DNA of 64,000 bases from Paramesorhizobium salinisoli (GCF_003335045.1 NZ_QOZG01000002.1:646322-710321), one strand, 5' to 3'. Positions 24,719 through 33,456 are shown, numbered from the stretch's first letter. Notes: generated by a model from the sequence alone, not told the origin. Program-made: numbers and translations.

Positions 24719-24776
24719 ATTGAGGTGAGTTTGTTCCCTTGCTGCAAATGGCGGCAACAGCCTCGATTGATGGCGA

Positions 24777-24801
24777 GGAACGCTTTGCAGCAGACGGCGT
24801 T
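24777..24801 (+). promoter_or_regulatory. EcfG-type general-stress promoter
   Basis: GGAAC (24777-24781), 16 bases, CGTT (24798-24801): exact consensus, 45 bases upstream of the lipoprotein gene. Confidence 0.8.
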
Positions 24802-24845
24802 ACGATCGATATAGCTAACCATCGCATCCTCGCCGGGAGATAGAC

Positions 24846-25052
24846 ATGAAACCAATCGTTGCCGCCCTTCTCAGCGCGTCCCTGGCCGCTTTAGCCGCCT
24901 GCAACAATGAGCAGCAGAACAATACGAGCGAAACCGTGGACCCCAATCCCGCAGTCAAGACCAACAGGTCACCAGATACAGGGACTGGCGGACCGGTGCC
25001 CCGTACGCCCAAGGATGGGGACGAACAGAAGATTCAAAGCCCGTCAAACTAG
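24846..25052 (+). CDS. Small predicted lipoprotein
   Basis: 68 residues. A short basic start, hydrophobic stretch and lipobox LAAC (Cys near residue 19) mark a lipoprotein signal peptide. The mature 50 residues are hydrophilic, rich in Asn, Pro, Thr and Gly. GGGAG lies upstream of the ATG, with an exact EcfG promoter further up. Likely envelope-anchored; no domain recognised. Confidence 0.7.
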   Translation: MKPIVAALLSASLAALAACNNEQQNNTSETVDPNPAVKTNRSPDTGTGGPVPRTPKDGDEQKIQSPSN

Positions 25053-25099
25053 CGTCATTGGGCTCAATTCCGGGCCGGGGCAAAAAACACCGTCCAGGC

Positions 25100-25124
25100 G
25101 GAACCTACAATCCTCCGCGACGTT
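25100..25124 (+). promoter_or_regulatory. EcfG-type promoter of the sigma-factor gene
   Basis: GGAAC (25100-25104), 16 bases, CGTT (25121-25124): exact consensus, 45 bases upstream of the sigma-factor start, implying autoregulation or control by a paralogue. Confidence 0.8.
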
Positions 25125-25168
25125 CTCCATCATCAAATCACATCTCTCGATCTTCATGGGAGCGTCCA

Positions 25169-25726
25169 ATGCATGCTGTCAGCGAACGCCAAACAGATCG
25201 CGTTTCCAACGATTTAAAAGATCAGATGGCGTCGATCCTGCCTGCGTTAAGAGCTTTTTCGCGCACATTTTTCAAAAATCCTGACGATGCCGATGATCTT
25301 GTTCAGGAGACATTGAGAAAAGGGCTGGGGAGCCTTCATCAATTCACGCCGGGAACAAGCATGAAGTCGTGGCTGTTTACGATCATGCGCAATACATACA
25401 ATACTGCCGTGCGACTAAAGCTGAGGGAAGTGACCGGCTCCGAACGATGCGTATCCGAAAATTGCAGCACGAGCGCCAATCAGGAATGGGTATCGAGAGC
25501 CCGCGAACTGCAGGACGCGCTGCACGAAATACATCCGGAAATGCGTGAAGTCATCATTCTGGTGTCCGTCATGGGGAGCAGCTACGAGGAAGCTGCGGAA
25601 ATATGCGGCTGTGCGATTGGCACCATCAAAAGCAGATTGAACCGCGGCAAGGCTCAACTTCTGGAAAAACTCGGGGAACAGGATCGCCATTCCATGCTCG
25701 AGACCCCGCAACAGGGAAAATTCTAG
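25169..25726 (+). CDS. ECF sigma factor, EcfG-like
   Basis: 185 residues from ATG 25169 (GGGAG upstream). Region 2 has PALRAFSRTFFKNPDDADDL followed by VQETL and a FTPGTSMKSWLFTIMRNTYN block; region 4 has SYEEAAEICGCAIGTIKSRL. These match the EcfG/RpoE2 general-stress sigma group of alphaproteobacteria. Neither phyR nor a canonical nepR is beside it, unlike the standard ecfG locus, so it may be a secondary EcfG paralogue. The many EcfG-consensus promoters nearby are plausible targets. Confidence 0.85.
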   Translation: MHAVSERQTDRVSNDLKDQMASILPALRAFSRTFFKNPDDADDLVQETLRKGLGSLHQFTPGTSMKSWLFTIMRNTYNTAVRLKLREVTGSERCVSENCSTSANQEWVSRARELQDALHEIHPEMREVIILVSVMGSSYEEAAEICGCAIGTIKSRLNRGKAQLLEKLGEQDRHSMLETPQQGKF

Positions 25727-25735
25727 GGAAGTAGA

Positions 25736-25927
25736 TCACTCTTTGCCCTTAGCCTTTTCCTCTCCTAGCTGGCGCAGCAATTGAAGCTGTAGCTGATCCC
25801 ACAATTGTCGGGTTTCGGCGGGAACCGGAATACTGGCGATAAATTCGCCGAAATGGCGTAGTTCCTCATCCAGACGTTCTAGCGGCGTTTCGCCTTTATC
25901 ACTCATGTTTTTCTCGTTTCGCTCCAT
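25736..25927 (-). CDS. Small acidic protein, possible NepR-like anti-sigma factor
   Basis: 63 residues from ATG 25927 (AAGGAG seven bases upstream). The segment ELRHFGEFIASIPVPAETRQ continuing LWDQLQ has the spacing of the NepR core as I recall it (LR, then PVP, then a helix ending QL). It is convergent with the sigma gene, ending ten bases from it. A GGAAC-N16-TGTT site lies upstream. The NepR reading is a hypothesis; it may simply be a small unknown protein. Confidence 0.55.
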   Translation of the reverse strand: MERNEKNMSDKGETPLERLDEELRHFGEFIASIPVPAETRQLWDQLQLQLLRQLGEEKAKGKE

Positions 25928-25956
25928 GCGACGCTCCTTTCAATTCACGGCATTCC

Positions 25957-25981
25957 AACAAATCTGCGATTGGCATGTTCC
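25957..25981 (-). promoter_or_regulatory. Possible EcfG-type promoter (TGTT variant)
   Basis: Minus strand GGAAC (25981-25977), 16 bases, TGTT (25960-25957), 30 bases upstream of ATG 25927. Confidence 0.45.
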
Positions 25982-26139
25982 TGAAACTCCGTGGCAAGGC
26001 GCATCTAGGAGGTATTAATGCATCAGTTCGGCATTTCATTCAGTGGATAGTCTTCGACTGGCCCACAACCCCAGCGTAATATCGACTGCTTTCCAATTTG
26101 CAAATGATCGACCCGGACTTTCGCGCATCGGGCGCATCA

Positions 26140-26164
26140 GGAACGATCCCAAGCCGAAATCGTT
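26140..26164 (+). promoter_or_regulatory. EcfG-type general-stress promoter
   Basis: GGAAC (26140-26144), 16 bases, CGTT (26161-26164): exact consensus, 58 bases upstream of a small membrane-protein gene. Confidence 0.8.
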
Positions 26165-26221
26165 AAACTGCGAAAAGAACCGTCTCGCGGATTCGGATCA
26201 TCAGCCTAAGGAGTATCGATC

Positions 26222-26371
26222 GTGACTCAACTTGATGCATTTCTGCTTTTGATCGGAATCGGTTTGGCGGCTTGCGCGTTTCTCGGGATCGGCATCCTGA
26301 CCCTCTATCTGAAGTCTTCGGGCAGACGGAATAAGTATCTCACCCAGCAAAGAGATGCGGGCGTGGAATAG
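26222..26371 (+). CDS. 49-residue single-pass membrane protein
   Basis: A short gene starting at GTG 26222, with AAGGAG nine bases upstream and an exact EcfG promoter at 26140-26164. The product begins MTQLDAFLLLIGIGLAACAF, continues hydrophobic to about residue 30, and ends in a basic hydrophilic tail (KSSGRRNKYLTQQRDAGVE). It resembles the other small stress membrane proteins of this island in layout (compare 18261-18416). Function unknown; easily missed by standard gene callers. Confidence 0.65.
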   Translation: MTQLDAFLLLIGIGLAACAFLGIGILTLYLKSSGRRNKYLTQQRDAGVE

Positions 26372-26474
26372 TGATCTTCAAAAACAATTGCAGGAATAAG
26401 TCGCGGCGGCGCAGCCCGCCGATCGGCCGGTGTCAAACGGGTTCGTTCAGCTCCTGCGCAAGGTTGCAACAGGA

Positions 26475-27299
26475 CTATCGAGCTGCATTTACCCGCATCG
26501 AGACTTCCGGCTCCACCACCCGGCGATAAAGATGCCAGGTCGCATGGCCGAGCACCGGTATCACGATCGCAAGGCCGGCAAACAATGTTATGAAGCCAAG
26601 CGCCAGAAGGGTCATCACGATCATTCCCCATAGCGCCATGGGTATGGGATTGAGCAATACGGCCTTGACCGACGTCATGATCGCCGCGAATGCACCGACA
26701 TCATGCTCGATCAGCAGCGGGAATGTCACGACGCTCGTGCATAGCACCATGACTGCGAAGGCCAGGCCGAGGAGATGGCCCCAGATGATCAGCCGCAGAC
26801 CTTGTTCTGTCGTGAAAACCTGCTGGAGGAAACCGCTGATCGTATCAGCCCTCATCGTGCCGAACAGATTTTCGTAGAGTGCCTGCGCCGTGAGAAGCCA
26901 GGCGATGAAAATAGCGAAAAGCAGGGCGCCAGCGGCAATGATCGAGGGAATCGCCGGCGATCGCACCACGTCGAAGGCATGCCGCCAAGAGGTATCGAGG
27001 CCCTGTTCCCGCCTGCGGCTGATCTCATAGAGGCCAATTGCCGCGAGCGGTCCAAGAAGCGCAAAGCCTGACATCAAGGGATAGAGCAGCGGCAGCATAT
27101 GGGCGCCCGATGTCCATCGCGCGATGACGAGGCCGGCGATCGGATAGATCAGGCAGAGGAAAACATAATGCGACGGCTTTTCCCAGAAATCGTTGAATCC
27201 CTGACGAAGAGCGGTAACGACATCCGAGACGCCGATCCGGCGCACCTCGGGATAGACAGGGGATCTACTCGCACCGGCAATGACATGAAAATTGGCCAT
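26475..27299 (-). CDS. DUF2189-type integral membrane protein
   Basis: 274 residues from ATG 27299. After about 35 soluble residues come six hydrophobic helices; RQGFNDFWEKPSHYVFLCLI and the ISRRREQGLDTSW loop, with GPLAAIGLYE before it, match the DUF2189 family of inner-membrane proteins. No partner genes adjoin: it is separated from the sugar operon by a terminator. I see no EcfG promoter. Function unknown. Confidence 0.75.
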   Translation of the reverse strand: MANFHVIAGASRSPVYPEVRRIGVSDVVTALRQGFNDFWEKPSHYVFLCLIYPIAGLVIARWTSGAHMLPLLYPLMSGFALLGPLAAIGLYEISRRREQGLDTSWRHAFDVVRSPAIPSIIAAGALLFAIFIAWLLTAQALYENLFGTMRADTISGFLQQVFTTEQGLRLIIWGHLLGLAFAVMVLCTSVVTFPLLIEHDVGAFAAIMTSVKAVLLNPIPMALWGMIVMTLLALGFITLFAGLAIVIPVLGHATWHLYRRVVEPEVSMRVNAAR

Positions 27300-27461
27300 G
27301 GCTGTTTTTCCCAACTGAGTGGAACAACACACCGGTGGCGTCCGTGCGAAAAGCGGAGCCATCGGACCGAAATCTGCACATAGCGCGAATATACGCCAAT
27401 TGGCGCTATTTTGCCAGCGAGGCGCCCGCAAAAGGGCCTATTGGGCATGGGAGCGAATGGA

Positions 27462-27495
27462 AAACGCGGAACTTCCCAACGGAAGCCCCGCGTTT
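27462..27495 (-). terminator. Terminator of the second sugar ABC operon
   Basis: AAACGCGG and CCGCGTTT form an outer eight-base stem, CTTCC and GGAAG an inner stem with a CAAC loop. On the minus strand TTTT directly follows, giving an intrinsic terminator 20 bases after the binding-protein stop at 27516. Confidence 0.75.
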
Positions 27496-27515
27496 CGGCA
27501 GTGAGGGGCTACAGA

Positions 27516-28463
27516 TCAGAAGGGCGAATCCGGGAAATAGAACTCCTTGGCGTTCTCCTTCGTCACCAGCGTGGCATCGAGGATATAGCTGCCGCGAATC
27601 GGAATCTGGTCGTAGAAATTGCTTGCCGTCAGTTCCATCGCCGTCGCGATCATCGCCGGCGGGTAGAGGACATCGACCGGGATCATGGTGTCGCCATCGG
27701 CGACGCGCTTGATCATTTCCTTCATGCCGGCGCCGCCGACGACGAATTTGATGTCCTTGCGGTCGGCCTGCTGGATGGCCTCGAGCACACCGACGGCCAT
27801 GTCATCATCCTGGCACCAGACGGCATCGATCTTCTTGTACTTCGCGAGATAGTCCTGCATCACCTTGAAGGCATCGTCGCGCGACCAGTTGCCGAACTGG
27901 CGGTCGAGCACCTTGATATCGCTGCCCTTGATCCCCTCGTCGAAGCCCTTCTGGCGTTCCTCGTCGATGACGATGGGCAGGCCGCGGATGACGACCACAT
28001 CGCCCTTGCCGCCAAGCTCCTTCTTGATGTATTCGCCGGCGACGCGGCCGAGTTCGGGATTGTTGCCCGCAACATAGAGATCCTGGATTGTCTGGTCCGA
28101 CAACGCACGATCGACCACGGTGACGAAGATGCCCTTTTCCTTGACCTGCCGGATCGGATCGGTCAGCTCATCGGAATTGTGCGGAAGAGTGACCAGCGCA
28201 TCGATGCCTTGAGCGGTCAGATCCTCCAGCGCATTGGCCTGGGAAGCGCCGTCGGGCGACGTCTTCACCGTGATCTTCAGCCCGGGATAGCGGGCTTCCA
28301 ACGTTTTCTTGGCGCGTTCCGCGTGATAGACGACGCCGCCGGTCCAGCCATGGTCGGCGGCTGGAATGGAAACGGCCATATTGACTTGCCTGTCCTGTGC
28401 CTGCACACCGGTCGCAGCCGACGCAAGCGCCAGGGCTGCTAAACCCATCAAAATGTTTTTCAT
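27516..28463 (-). CDS. Periplasmic sugar-binding protein of ribose/xylose type
   Basis: 315 residues: a signal peptide (KNILMGLAALALASAATGVQA), then a two-lobed periplasmic binding protein (Peripla_BP_4), with NMAVSIPAADHGWTGGVVYH at lobe one and VWCQDDDMAVGVLEAIQQAD in lobe two. It captures a sugar for the permease and ATPase encoded immediately upstream. ATG 28463 has GGGAGAGA before it. It is the last gene of the operon, an unusual position for a binding protein. The ligand is not predictable. Confidence 0.85.
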   Translation of the reverse strand: MKNILMGLAALALASAATGVQAQDRQVNMAVSIPAADHGWTGGVVYHAERAKKTLEARYPGLKITVKTSPDGASQANALEDLTAQGIDALVTLPHNSDELTDPIRQVKEKGIFVTVVDRALSDQTIQDLYVAGNNPELGRVAGEYIKKELGGKGDVVVIRGLPIVIDEERQKGFDEGIKGSDIKVLDRQFGNWSRDDAFKVMQDYLAKYKKIDAVWCQDDDMAVGVLEAIQQADRKDIKFVVGGAGMKEMIKRVADGDTMIPVDVLYPPAMIATAMELTASNFYDQIPIRGSYILDATLVTKENAKEFYFPDSPF

Positions 28464-28585
28464 GTTCTCTCTCCCTAAAAAGGCCTCTCTGACGAATGGC
28501 GGCCGGCCCTTTCGCCGCCTCTCCTCCACGACGGTGCCCGTGTGTCCGTAGGGGACAATACCCGCGCCCGTATCCGAAAACCTCT

Positions 28586-29584
28586 TCACCGCCGTCCGAG
28601 CGAGCGCTGTATCAGCATGGCAATGATGATGATCGCCCCCTGAACGGCCCCGATAAGATATTCGCTGACCATATCGGACAATACCATGATGTTGCCGACC
28701 AGCTCCAATATCAATGCGCCGCAGATGGTCCCCCAGATTCGTCCGACGCCGCCGCGCAAAGCAGTGCCGCCAATGACCACCGCGGTGATCGCCTGAAGCT
28801 CCCATAACAGCCCGGTCGTGGGTGTCGCGGCGCCGAGCCGCGGCACATAGACCAAGACGGCGATCGCGACGCAGATGCCCTGGATGACATAGGTCAGCGT
28901 GCGGACCCGGTTGACCGAAATGCCGGAATAACGCGCCACTTCCTCGTTGGAACCCACTGCCATGACATGGCGGCCGAAGCGCGTCCGGTAGAGAATGAAA
29001 GCGCCGAGGATCGCCACGACAAGGATGACGATGACGGGTATCGGCACACCCAGCACATTGCCGAAATAGATCGGCCGGTAAGCTGCGCGCAGCTCCTGCG
29101 ATTTCATCGCGATGGAGCCGCCTTCCGCCAGATAGATGGTCAGCGCGCGGAAGATACCCATCGTACCGAGCGTCACGATGAAGGGCTCAATGCGGCCCAA
29201 TGTGGTAATCAACCCATTGGCGAGGCCGCACAGGGCGCCGGTCGCAAGAGCCAAGCACATGGCCGCCGCGATCATGCCGCTATCGCCGGCAACAGCGCCG
29301 GTGTTGAGGAAGAGGATCATCGTGCCGGCGACGAAAGCCGCCATGGAGCCCACGGAAAGATCGAGACCGCCGGCCGAAATGACGAAGGTGGCGCCGATCG
29401 CTATGATCGCTATGAAAGCGCTACGGGTGACAACATTGGTGAGATTGTCGAGGCCGAGAAAATTCGGATTGACCATGGCGCCGAACACGAACAACACCGC
29501 CAACGCCACGAAAGGCGCAACGGCCCGCAGATCGATATCGCCCAGGGATCGCTTCGCAGGTTGTGCTGCCGTCGTATTGCTCAT
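28586..29584 (-). CDS. Sugar ABC transporter permease (RbsC type)
   Basis: 332 residues with about eight to ten hydrophobic helices and the block SAGGLDLSVGSMAAFVAGT, characteristic of branched-type carbohydrate permeases (BPD_transp_2). ATG 29584 overlaps the stop of the ATPase gene by four bases. It forms the membrane channel of the second sugar ABC transporter. A 122-base gap with weak inverted repeats separates it from the downstream binding-protein gene. Confidence 0.85.
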   Translation of the reverse strand: MSNTTAAQPAKRSLGDIDLRAVAPFVALAVLFVFGAMVNPNFLGLDNLTNVVTRSAFIAIIAIGATFVISAGGLDLSVGSMAAFVAGTMILFLNTGAVAGDSGMIAAAMCLALATGALCGLANGLITTLGRIEPFIVTLGTMGIFRALTIYLAEGGSIAMKSQELRAAYRPIYFGNVLGVPIPVIVILVVAILGAFILYRTRFGRHVMAVGSNEEVARYSGISVNRVRTLTYVIQGICVAIAVLVYVPRLGAATPTTGLLWELQAITAVVIGGTALRGGVGRIWGTICGALILELVGNIMVLSDMVSEYLIGAVQGAIIIIAMLIQRSLGRR

Positions 29585-31140
29585 GCACCTTCCGCCACCA
29601 GGGCGGCCTCCTTCATGGTCGCACCGGTTGCCAGCACGACGATCTCAGCTTCGGTCATATGTTCACCCGCAACCTCACCAGCAATTTCGCCGTTGCGCAT
29701 CACGATGATGCGGTCGCAGATGCCGATCAACTCCGGCATTTCAGACGAGATGACGATGACGGATTTTCCCTCGGCAGCAAGTCCGGTGATAAATTTATAG
29801 ATCTGTTCCTTGGTGCCTATATCGATACCGCGCGTCGGCTCGTCGATGACGACGACCTTTGGACCGAGCAGCATCATCTTGGCGAGCAGCAGCTTTTGCT
29901 GGTTGCCGCCCGAGAGCTGACCGGCGAGAAGGTCGCGGTTGCGCGTGCGGATATCGAAATCCCGGATGGCCTGGTCGAGCGCCTGGTCCTCGCGTCTGCG
30001 GTCGATCAGCATGCCGCGCACGAATTTGTCGAGGCCGGCCAGGGTGAGATTGATCTTCAGGCTCTGCCCAAGCAGCAGGCCCTTTCCCTTGCGATCCTCG
30101 CTGAGATAGACAATGCCCGCCTCCATGCTCTGCTTGGAATTCTTGAATTGGACCGCGTTTCCGTTCAGGCGGACACTGCCATTCGCCGGCCTGAGGCCGA
30201 TAATGCCTTCGAGGAGTTCCGTCCGTCCCGCGCCGACAAGCCCGGCGAAGCCGAGAATTTCGCCGCGTTTCAACGAAAAGCTGGCATTTCTGGTAAAGCC
30301 CGGCACCGTCATGTTCTCGACTTCGAGGACGGTTTCTCCGGTCTTTGCCTCGGCGCGCTCGGGATAGAGTTTCGAGACATCGCGGCCGACCATCAGCCGA
30401 GCCATATCCACCGGCTCGAGATTGGCGGCGTCATAGGTGCCGACCAATTTCCCGTCGCGCAGAACCGTGACGCGATCGGCGATGGTTTTCACCTCGGGCA
30501 GCCGATGGGAGATATAGAGGATCGCGGCGTTCTTGGCTTTTATTGCGCCGATCACCTTGAGCAGCGCCTTGGTCTCGACAGGGGTCAGCGAGGCCGTCGG
30601 CTCGTCGAAAATGACTATCCGGTGCGGAACCAGCAAGGCGCGGGCGATCTGGACAAGCTGACGCTGGGCGATGGAAAGACGATTGACCACCGTCTTGGGG
30701 TCAATATCGGCGCCGAGATCGAGAACGGCGCGGTGCGCGCCTTCCGCCATGGTCCGCTCGTCAAGGACAATGCCCCTGCGAAGCTCGCGCCCGAGATAGA
30801 TGTTCTGCGCCACCGTCAGATCAGGCGCCAGCAGGATTTCCTGATGGACGAGGACGATGCCACGCTCCTCGGCATCGACCGGACCGGTGAAGGCGGTCTT
30901 TTCTCCATTGACTTTCAGCGTGCCTTTCGAAGGCGCGAGATGGCCCGAAAGGATCTTCATCAAGGTCGATTTGCCGGCACCGTTCTCGCCTATGATGGCG
31001 TGGACCTCCCCCGGTACCAGCCGCAGGCCGATATCACGCAGCACCTCGACCGGCCCGAAGGATTTCGAAATACTTGTCGCTTCCAGCAAGGTCTCTGCTG
31101 GCGGCGGATCCGTCGGGGAAGGGGTGAGAATCTCGCTCAT
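29581..31140 (-). CDS. Sugar ABC transporter ATP-binding protein (RbsA type, two cassettes)
   Basis: 519 residues with duplicated ABC domains. The first has [14 protein letters not shown] (Walker A, about residue 55), LSIAQRQLVQIARAL and IVIFDEPTASL (Walker B). The second has a degenerate Walker A, GLVGAGRTEL, but an intact LSGGNQQKLLLAK signature and VVVIDEPTRGID; this asymmetry is normal for RbsA/MglA proteins. It energises uptake with the adjacent permease. Overlaps both neighbours by four bases. Confidence 0.9.
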   Translation of the reverse strand: MSEILTPSPTDPPPAETLLEATSISKSFGPVEVLRDIGLRLVPGEVHAIIGENGAGKSTLMKILSGHLAPSKGTLKVNGEKTAFTGPVDAEERGIVLVHQEILLAPDLTVAQNIYLGRELRRGIVLDERTMAEGAHRAVLDLGADIDPKTVVNRLSIAQRQLVQIARALLVPHRIVIFDEPTASLTPVETKALLKVIGAIKAKNAAILYISHRLPEVKTIADRVTVLRDGKLVGTYDAANLEPVDMARLMVGRDVSKLYPERAEAKTGETVLEVENMTVPGFTRNASFSLKRGEILGFAGLVGAGRTELLEGIIGLRPANGSVRLNGNAVQFKNSKQSMEAGIVYLSEDRKGKGLLLGQSLKINLTLAGLDKFVRGMLIDRRREDQALDQAIRDFDIRTRNRDLLAGQLSGGNQQKLLLAKMMLLGPKVVVIDEPTRGIDIGTKEQIYKFITGLAAEGKSVIVISSEMPELIGICDRIIVMRNGEIAGEVAGEHMTEAEIVVLATGATMKEAALVAEGA

Positions 31141-32312
31141 CCGACCTTCGTCCAGACATTGCCGGCCTTGGACGAGGCGACGGCCGCTTCGATGAACTGC
31201 ATACCGGCGAGCCCGTCCCTGACCGTCGGGAAGGTGACGGCGTCATCCGGCTTGCCGCCGTCGCGGGCGGCGATGATGGCGCGCGCGGCTTCCGCATAGA
31301 TATTGGCAAAGCCTTCGAGATAACCTTCCGGGTGCCCGGCCGGGACGCGGGTGACCCGCGCTGCCTCGGGCCAGGCACCCGCACCCCCGCGTGTGAGGAG
31401 TTGCTTGGGCTCACCGAAACGGGTGAACCAGAGATAGTTCGGGTCGGCCTGCGTCCATTCGAGGCCGCCCTTGGTGCCATAGACGCGCAGCTTCAGGCCG
31501 TTCTCATGGCCCACGGCGACCTGGCTCGCCCAGAGCATTCCCTTTGCGCCGCCCTTCCAGCGCAGGAGGATCTGCACGTCGTCATCGAGTTGCCTGCCTT
31601 CGACAAAGGTGGTGAGTTGGGCCAGCAGCTCATCGAGTTCCAGCCCGCTGACGAAGCAGGCGAGATTATAGGCATGGGTGCCGATATCGCCGATACAACC
31701 GCCCGCGCCAGAGCGCTTGGGGTCAGTGCGCCATTCAGCCTGCTTGCTCCCCGAAGCTTCCGCCCGCTCGGTGAGCCAGTCCTGCGGATATTCAGCCTGG
31801 ACCAGACGGATATCGCCGAGTTCGCCCTTCTCGACCATGGCGCGGGCCTGCCGCACCATGGGGTAGCCGGTGTAATTGTGGGTGACGGCGAAGACCTTTC
31901 CCGTCCTGTCGACGAGATCGACGAGTTCCCGCGCCTCCCTGACGTCGAGCGTCAGTGGCTTATCGCAGATGACGTGGATGCCTGCCTCAAGGAAGGCCTT
32001 TGCGGCCGGAGCATGCATGTGGTTGGGCGTCACGATGGCGACCGCCTCGATGCCGTCGGGCCGTGCGGCCTCGGCCTTCGCCATCTCCTCGAACGAGCCA
32101 TAGGCACGGTCGGGCGCGATACCGAGTTCCAGTGCGGATGCGCGAGCCCGCGCCGGATCCGACGAGAGCGCGCCCGCGACGAGCTCATACTGATCGTCGA
32201 TGCGCGAAGCGATGCGGTGCACGGCGCCGATGAACGCGCCCTGACCGCCACCGACCATGCCGAGGCGGATCCGCCCGGCATTCCGTTCCTGCCTGCTTGC
32301 TTCTATCGTCAT
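31137..32312 (-). CDS. Gfo/Idh/MocA-family sugar dehydrogenase
   Basis: 391 residues. LGMVGGGQGAFIGAVHRIA binds NAD(P); CDKPLT takes the place of the EKP motif; GGCIGDIGTHAYNLACFVSG contains the catalytic Asp and His. The next gene upstream is a TIM-barrel isomerase/epimerase and the next downstream a sugar ABC transporter, a set seen where an imported glycoside or anhydrosugar is oxidised to a 3-keto sugar and then opened. The substrate is inference. Confidence 0.85.
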   Translation of the reverse strand: MTIEASRQERNAGRIRLGMVGGGQGAFIGAVHRIASRIDDQYELVAGALSSDPARARASALELGIAPDRAYGSFEEMAKAEAARPDGIEAVAIVTPNHMHAPAAKAFLEAGIHVICDKPLTLDVREARELVDLVDRTGKVFAVTHNYTGYPMVRQARAMVEKGELGDIRLVQAEYPQDWLTERAEASGSKQAEWRTDPKRSGAGGCIGDIGTHAYNLACFVSGLELDELLAQLTTFVEGRQLDDDVQILLRWKGGAKGMLWASQVAVGHENGLKLRVYGTKGGLEWTQADPNYLWFTRFGEPKQLLTRGGAGAWPEAARVTRVPAGHPEGYLEGFANIYAEAARAIIAARDGGKPDDAVTFPTVRDGLAGMQFIEAAVASSKAGNVWTKVG

Positions 32313-32349
32313 GGTGCAAATTCCTCCAAGTCTCTATCGGCAGGCAGTC

Positions 32350-33405
32350 TTACAGCAGGCCGAGCATCTTGCGGTTGGCGGCGTCATCGGTGCCGGCGTC
32401 GGCGAAATCGTCGAATGCACGCTCGGTTACACGGATGATATGGGCGTTGATGAATTCCGCCCCTTCGCGCGCACCGTCTTCCGGATGCTTCAACGCGCAC
32501 TCCCATTCGAGCACCGCCCAACTTGCATAGTCATAGGCGGTGAGCTTGGAGAAGACCGCTCCGAAATCGACTTGTCCGTCGCCCAGTGAACGGAACCGCC
32601 CGGCCCGGTTCGCCCAGCTCTGATAACCGCCGTAAACGCCCTGGCGGCCGGTCGGGTTGAACTCGGCATCCTTGACATGGAAGGCTTTGATCCGCTCGTG
32701 GTAGATGTCGATATAGTCGAGATAATCGAGCTGCTGCAGCACGAAATGCGAGGGGTCGTAGAGCAGGTTCGCCCGGGCATGGTTGTTCACGCGGTCGAGG
32801 AACATCTCATAGGAAATGCCGTCGTGCAGGTCCTCGCCGGGATGGATTTCGTAGCAAATATCGACGCCGTTCTCCTCGGCATAATCGAGAATGGGGTGCC
32901 AGCGTCTCGCCAGTTCATCGAAGGCCGTTTCGACGAGGCCTGCGGGACGCTGCGGCCAGGGATAGACGTAGGGCCATGCCAGCGCGCCGGAGAAAGTGGC
33001 ATGGGCGGTGAGCCCGAGATGCTTCGATGCCCGGAGCGCGCGCTTGACCTGATCGACCGCCCATTGGGTCCGGGCCTTGGGATCGCCCCGCACCTCTGGC
33101 GCGGCGAAACCATCGAATGCGATATCATAGGCCGGATGGACGGCGACCAACTGGCCCTGCAGATGCGTGGAGAGCTCCGTGATCTCAAGACCGTGGCTGG
33201 CCGCCACGTCCTTTATCTCGTCGCAATAGTCCCTGGAATCAGACGCCTTTTCCAGATCGAAGAGACGCGCGTCCCATGTCGGAATCTGAACGCCCTTGTA
33301 GCCGAGCGAAGCCGCCCATTTGCAGATGGAATCGAATGAATTGAAAGGTGCGGTATCTCCCGCGAACTGCGCCAGGAAAATAGCAGGCCCCTTGATGGTT
33401 TTCAT
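32350..33405 (-). CDS. Sugar phosphate isomerase/epimerase-type TIM-barrel protein
   Basis: 351 residues of the AP endonuclease 2 / xylose isomerase-like TIM barrel. ICYEIHPGEDLHDG, LYDPSHFVLQQLDY and AFHVKDAEF provide the expected acidic and His metal ligands. Such proteins isomerise sugars or eliminate from 3-keto glycosides. ATG 33405 follows the xylG stop by 51 bases; 37 bases after its own stop the dehydrogenase starts. Likely the second enzyme of the pathway served by the transporter at 27516-31140. Confidence 0.8.
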   Translation of the reverse strand: MKTIKGPAIFLAQFAGDTAPFNSFDSICKWAASLGYKGVQIPTWDARLFDLEKASDSRDYCDEIKDVAASHGLEITELSTHLQGQLVAVHPAYDIAFDGFAAPEVRGDPKARTQWAVDQVKRALRASKHLGLTAHATFSGALAWPYVYPWPQRPAGLVETAFDELARRWHPILDYAEENGVDICYEIHPGEDLHDGISYEMFLDRVNNHARANLLYDPSHFVLQQLDYLDYIDIYHERIKAFHVKDAEFNPTGRQGVYGGYQSWANRAGRFRSLGDGQVDFGAVFSKLTAYDYASWAVLEWECALKHPEDGAREGAEFINAHIIRVTERAFDDFADAGTDDAANRKMLGLL

Positions 33406-33456
33406 GATGTCCTCCTTATGATCTGCAAACTTGCTGGCGCGCGTGTGATTGGATAT

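Noticed and set aside
27321..27345. GGAAC near the DUF2189 gene
   Set aside because: It is on the wrong strand for that gene and has no matching -10.
29563..31299. A 578-codon plus-strand frame
   Set aside because: Antisense to the RbsA-type ATPase, whose motifs are complete; the plus-strand product has no recognisable features.
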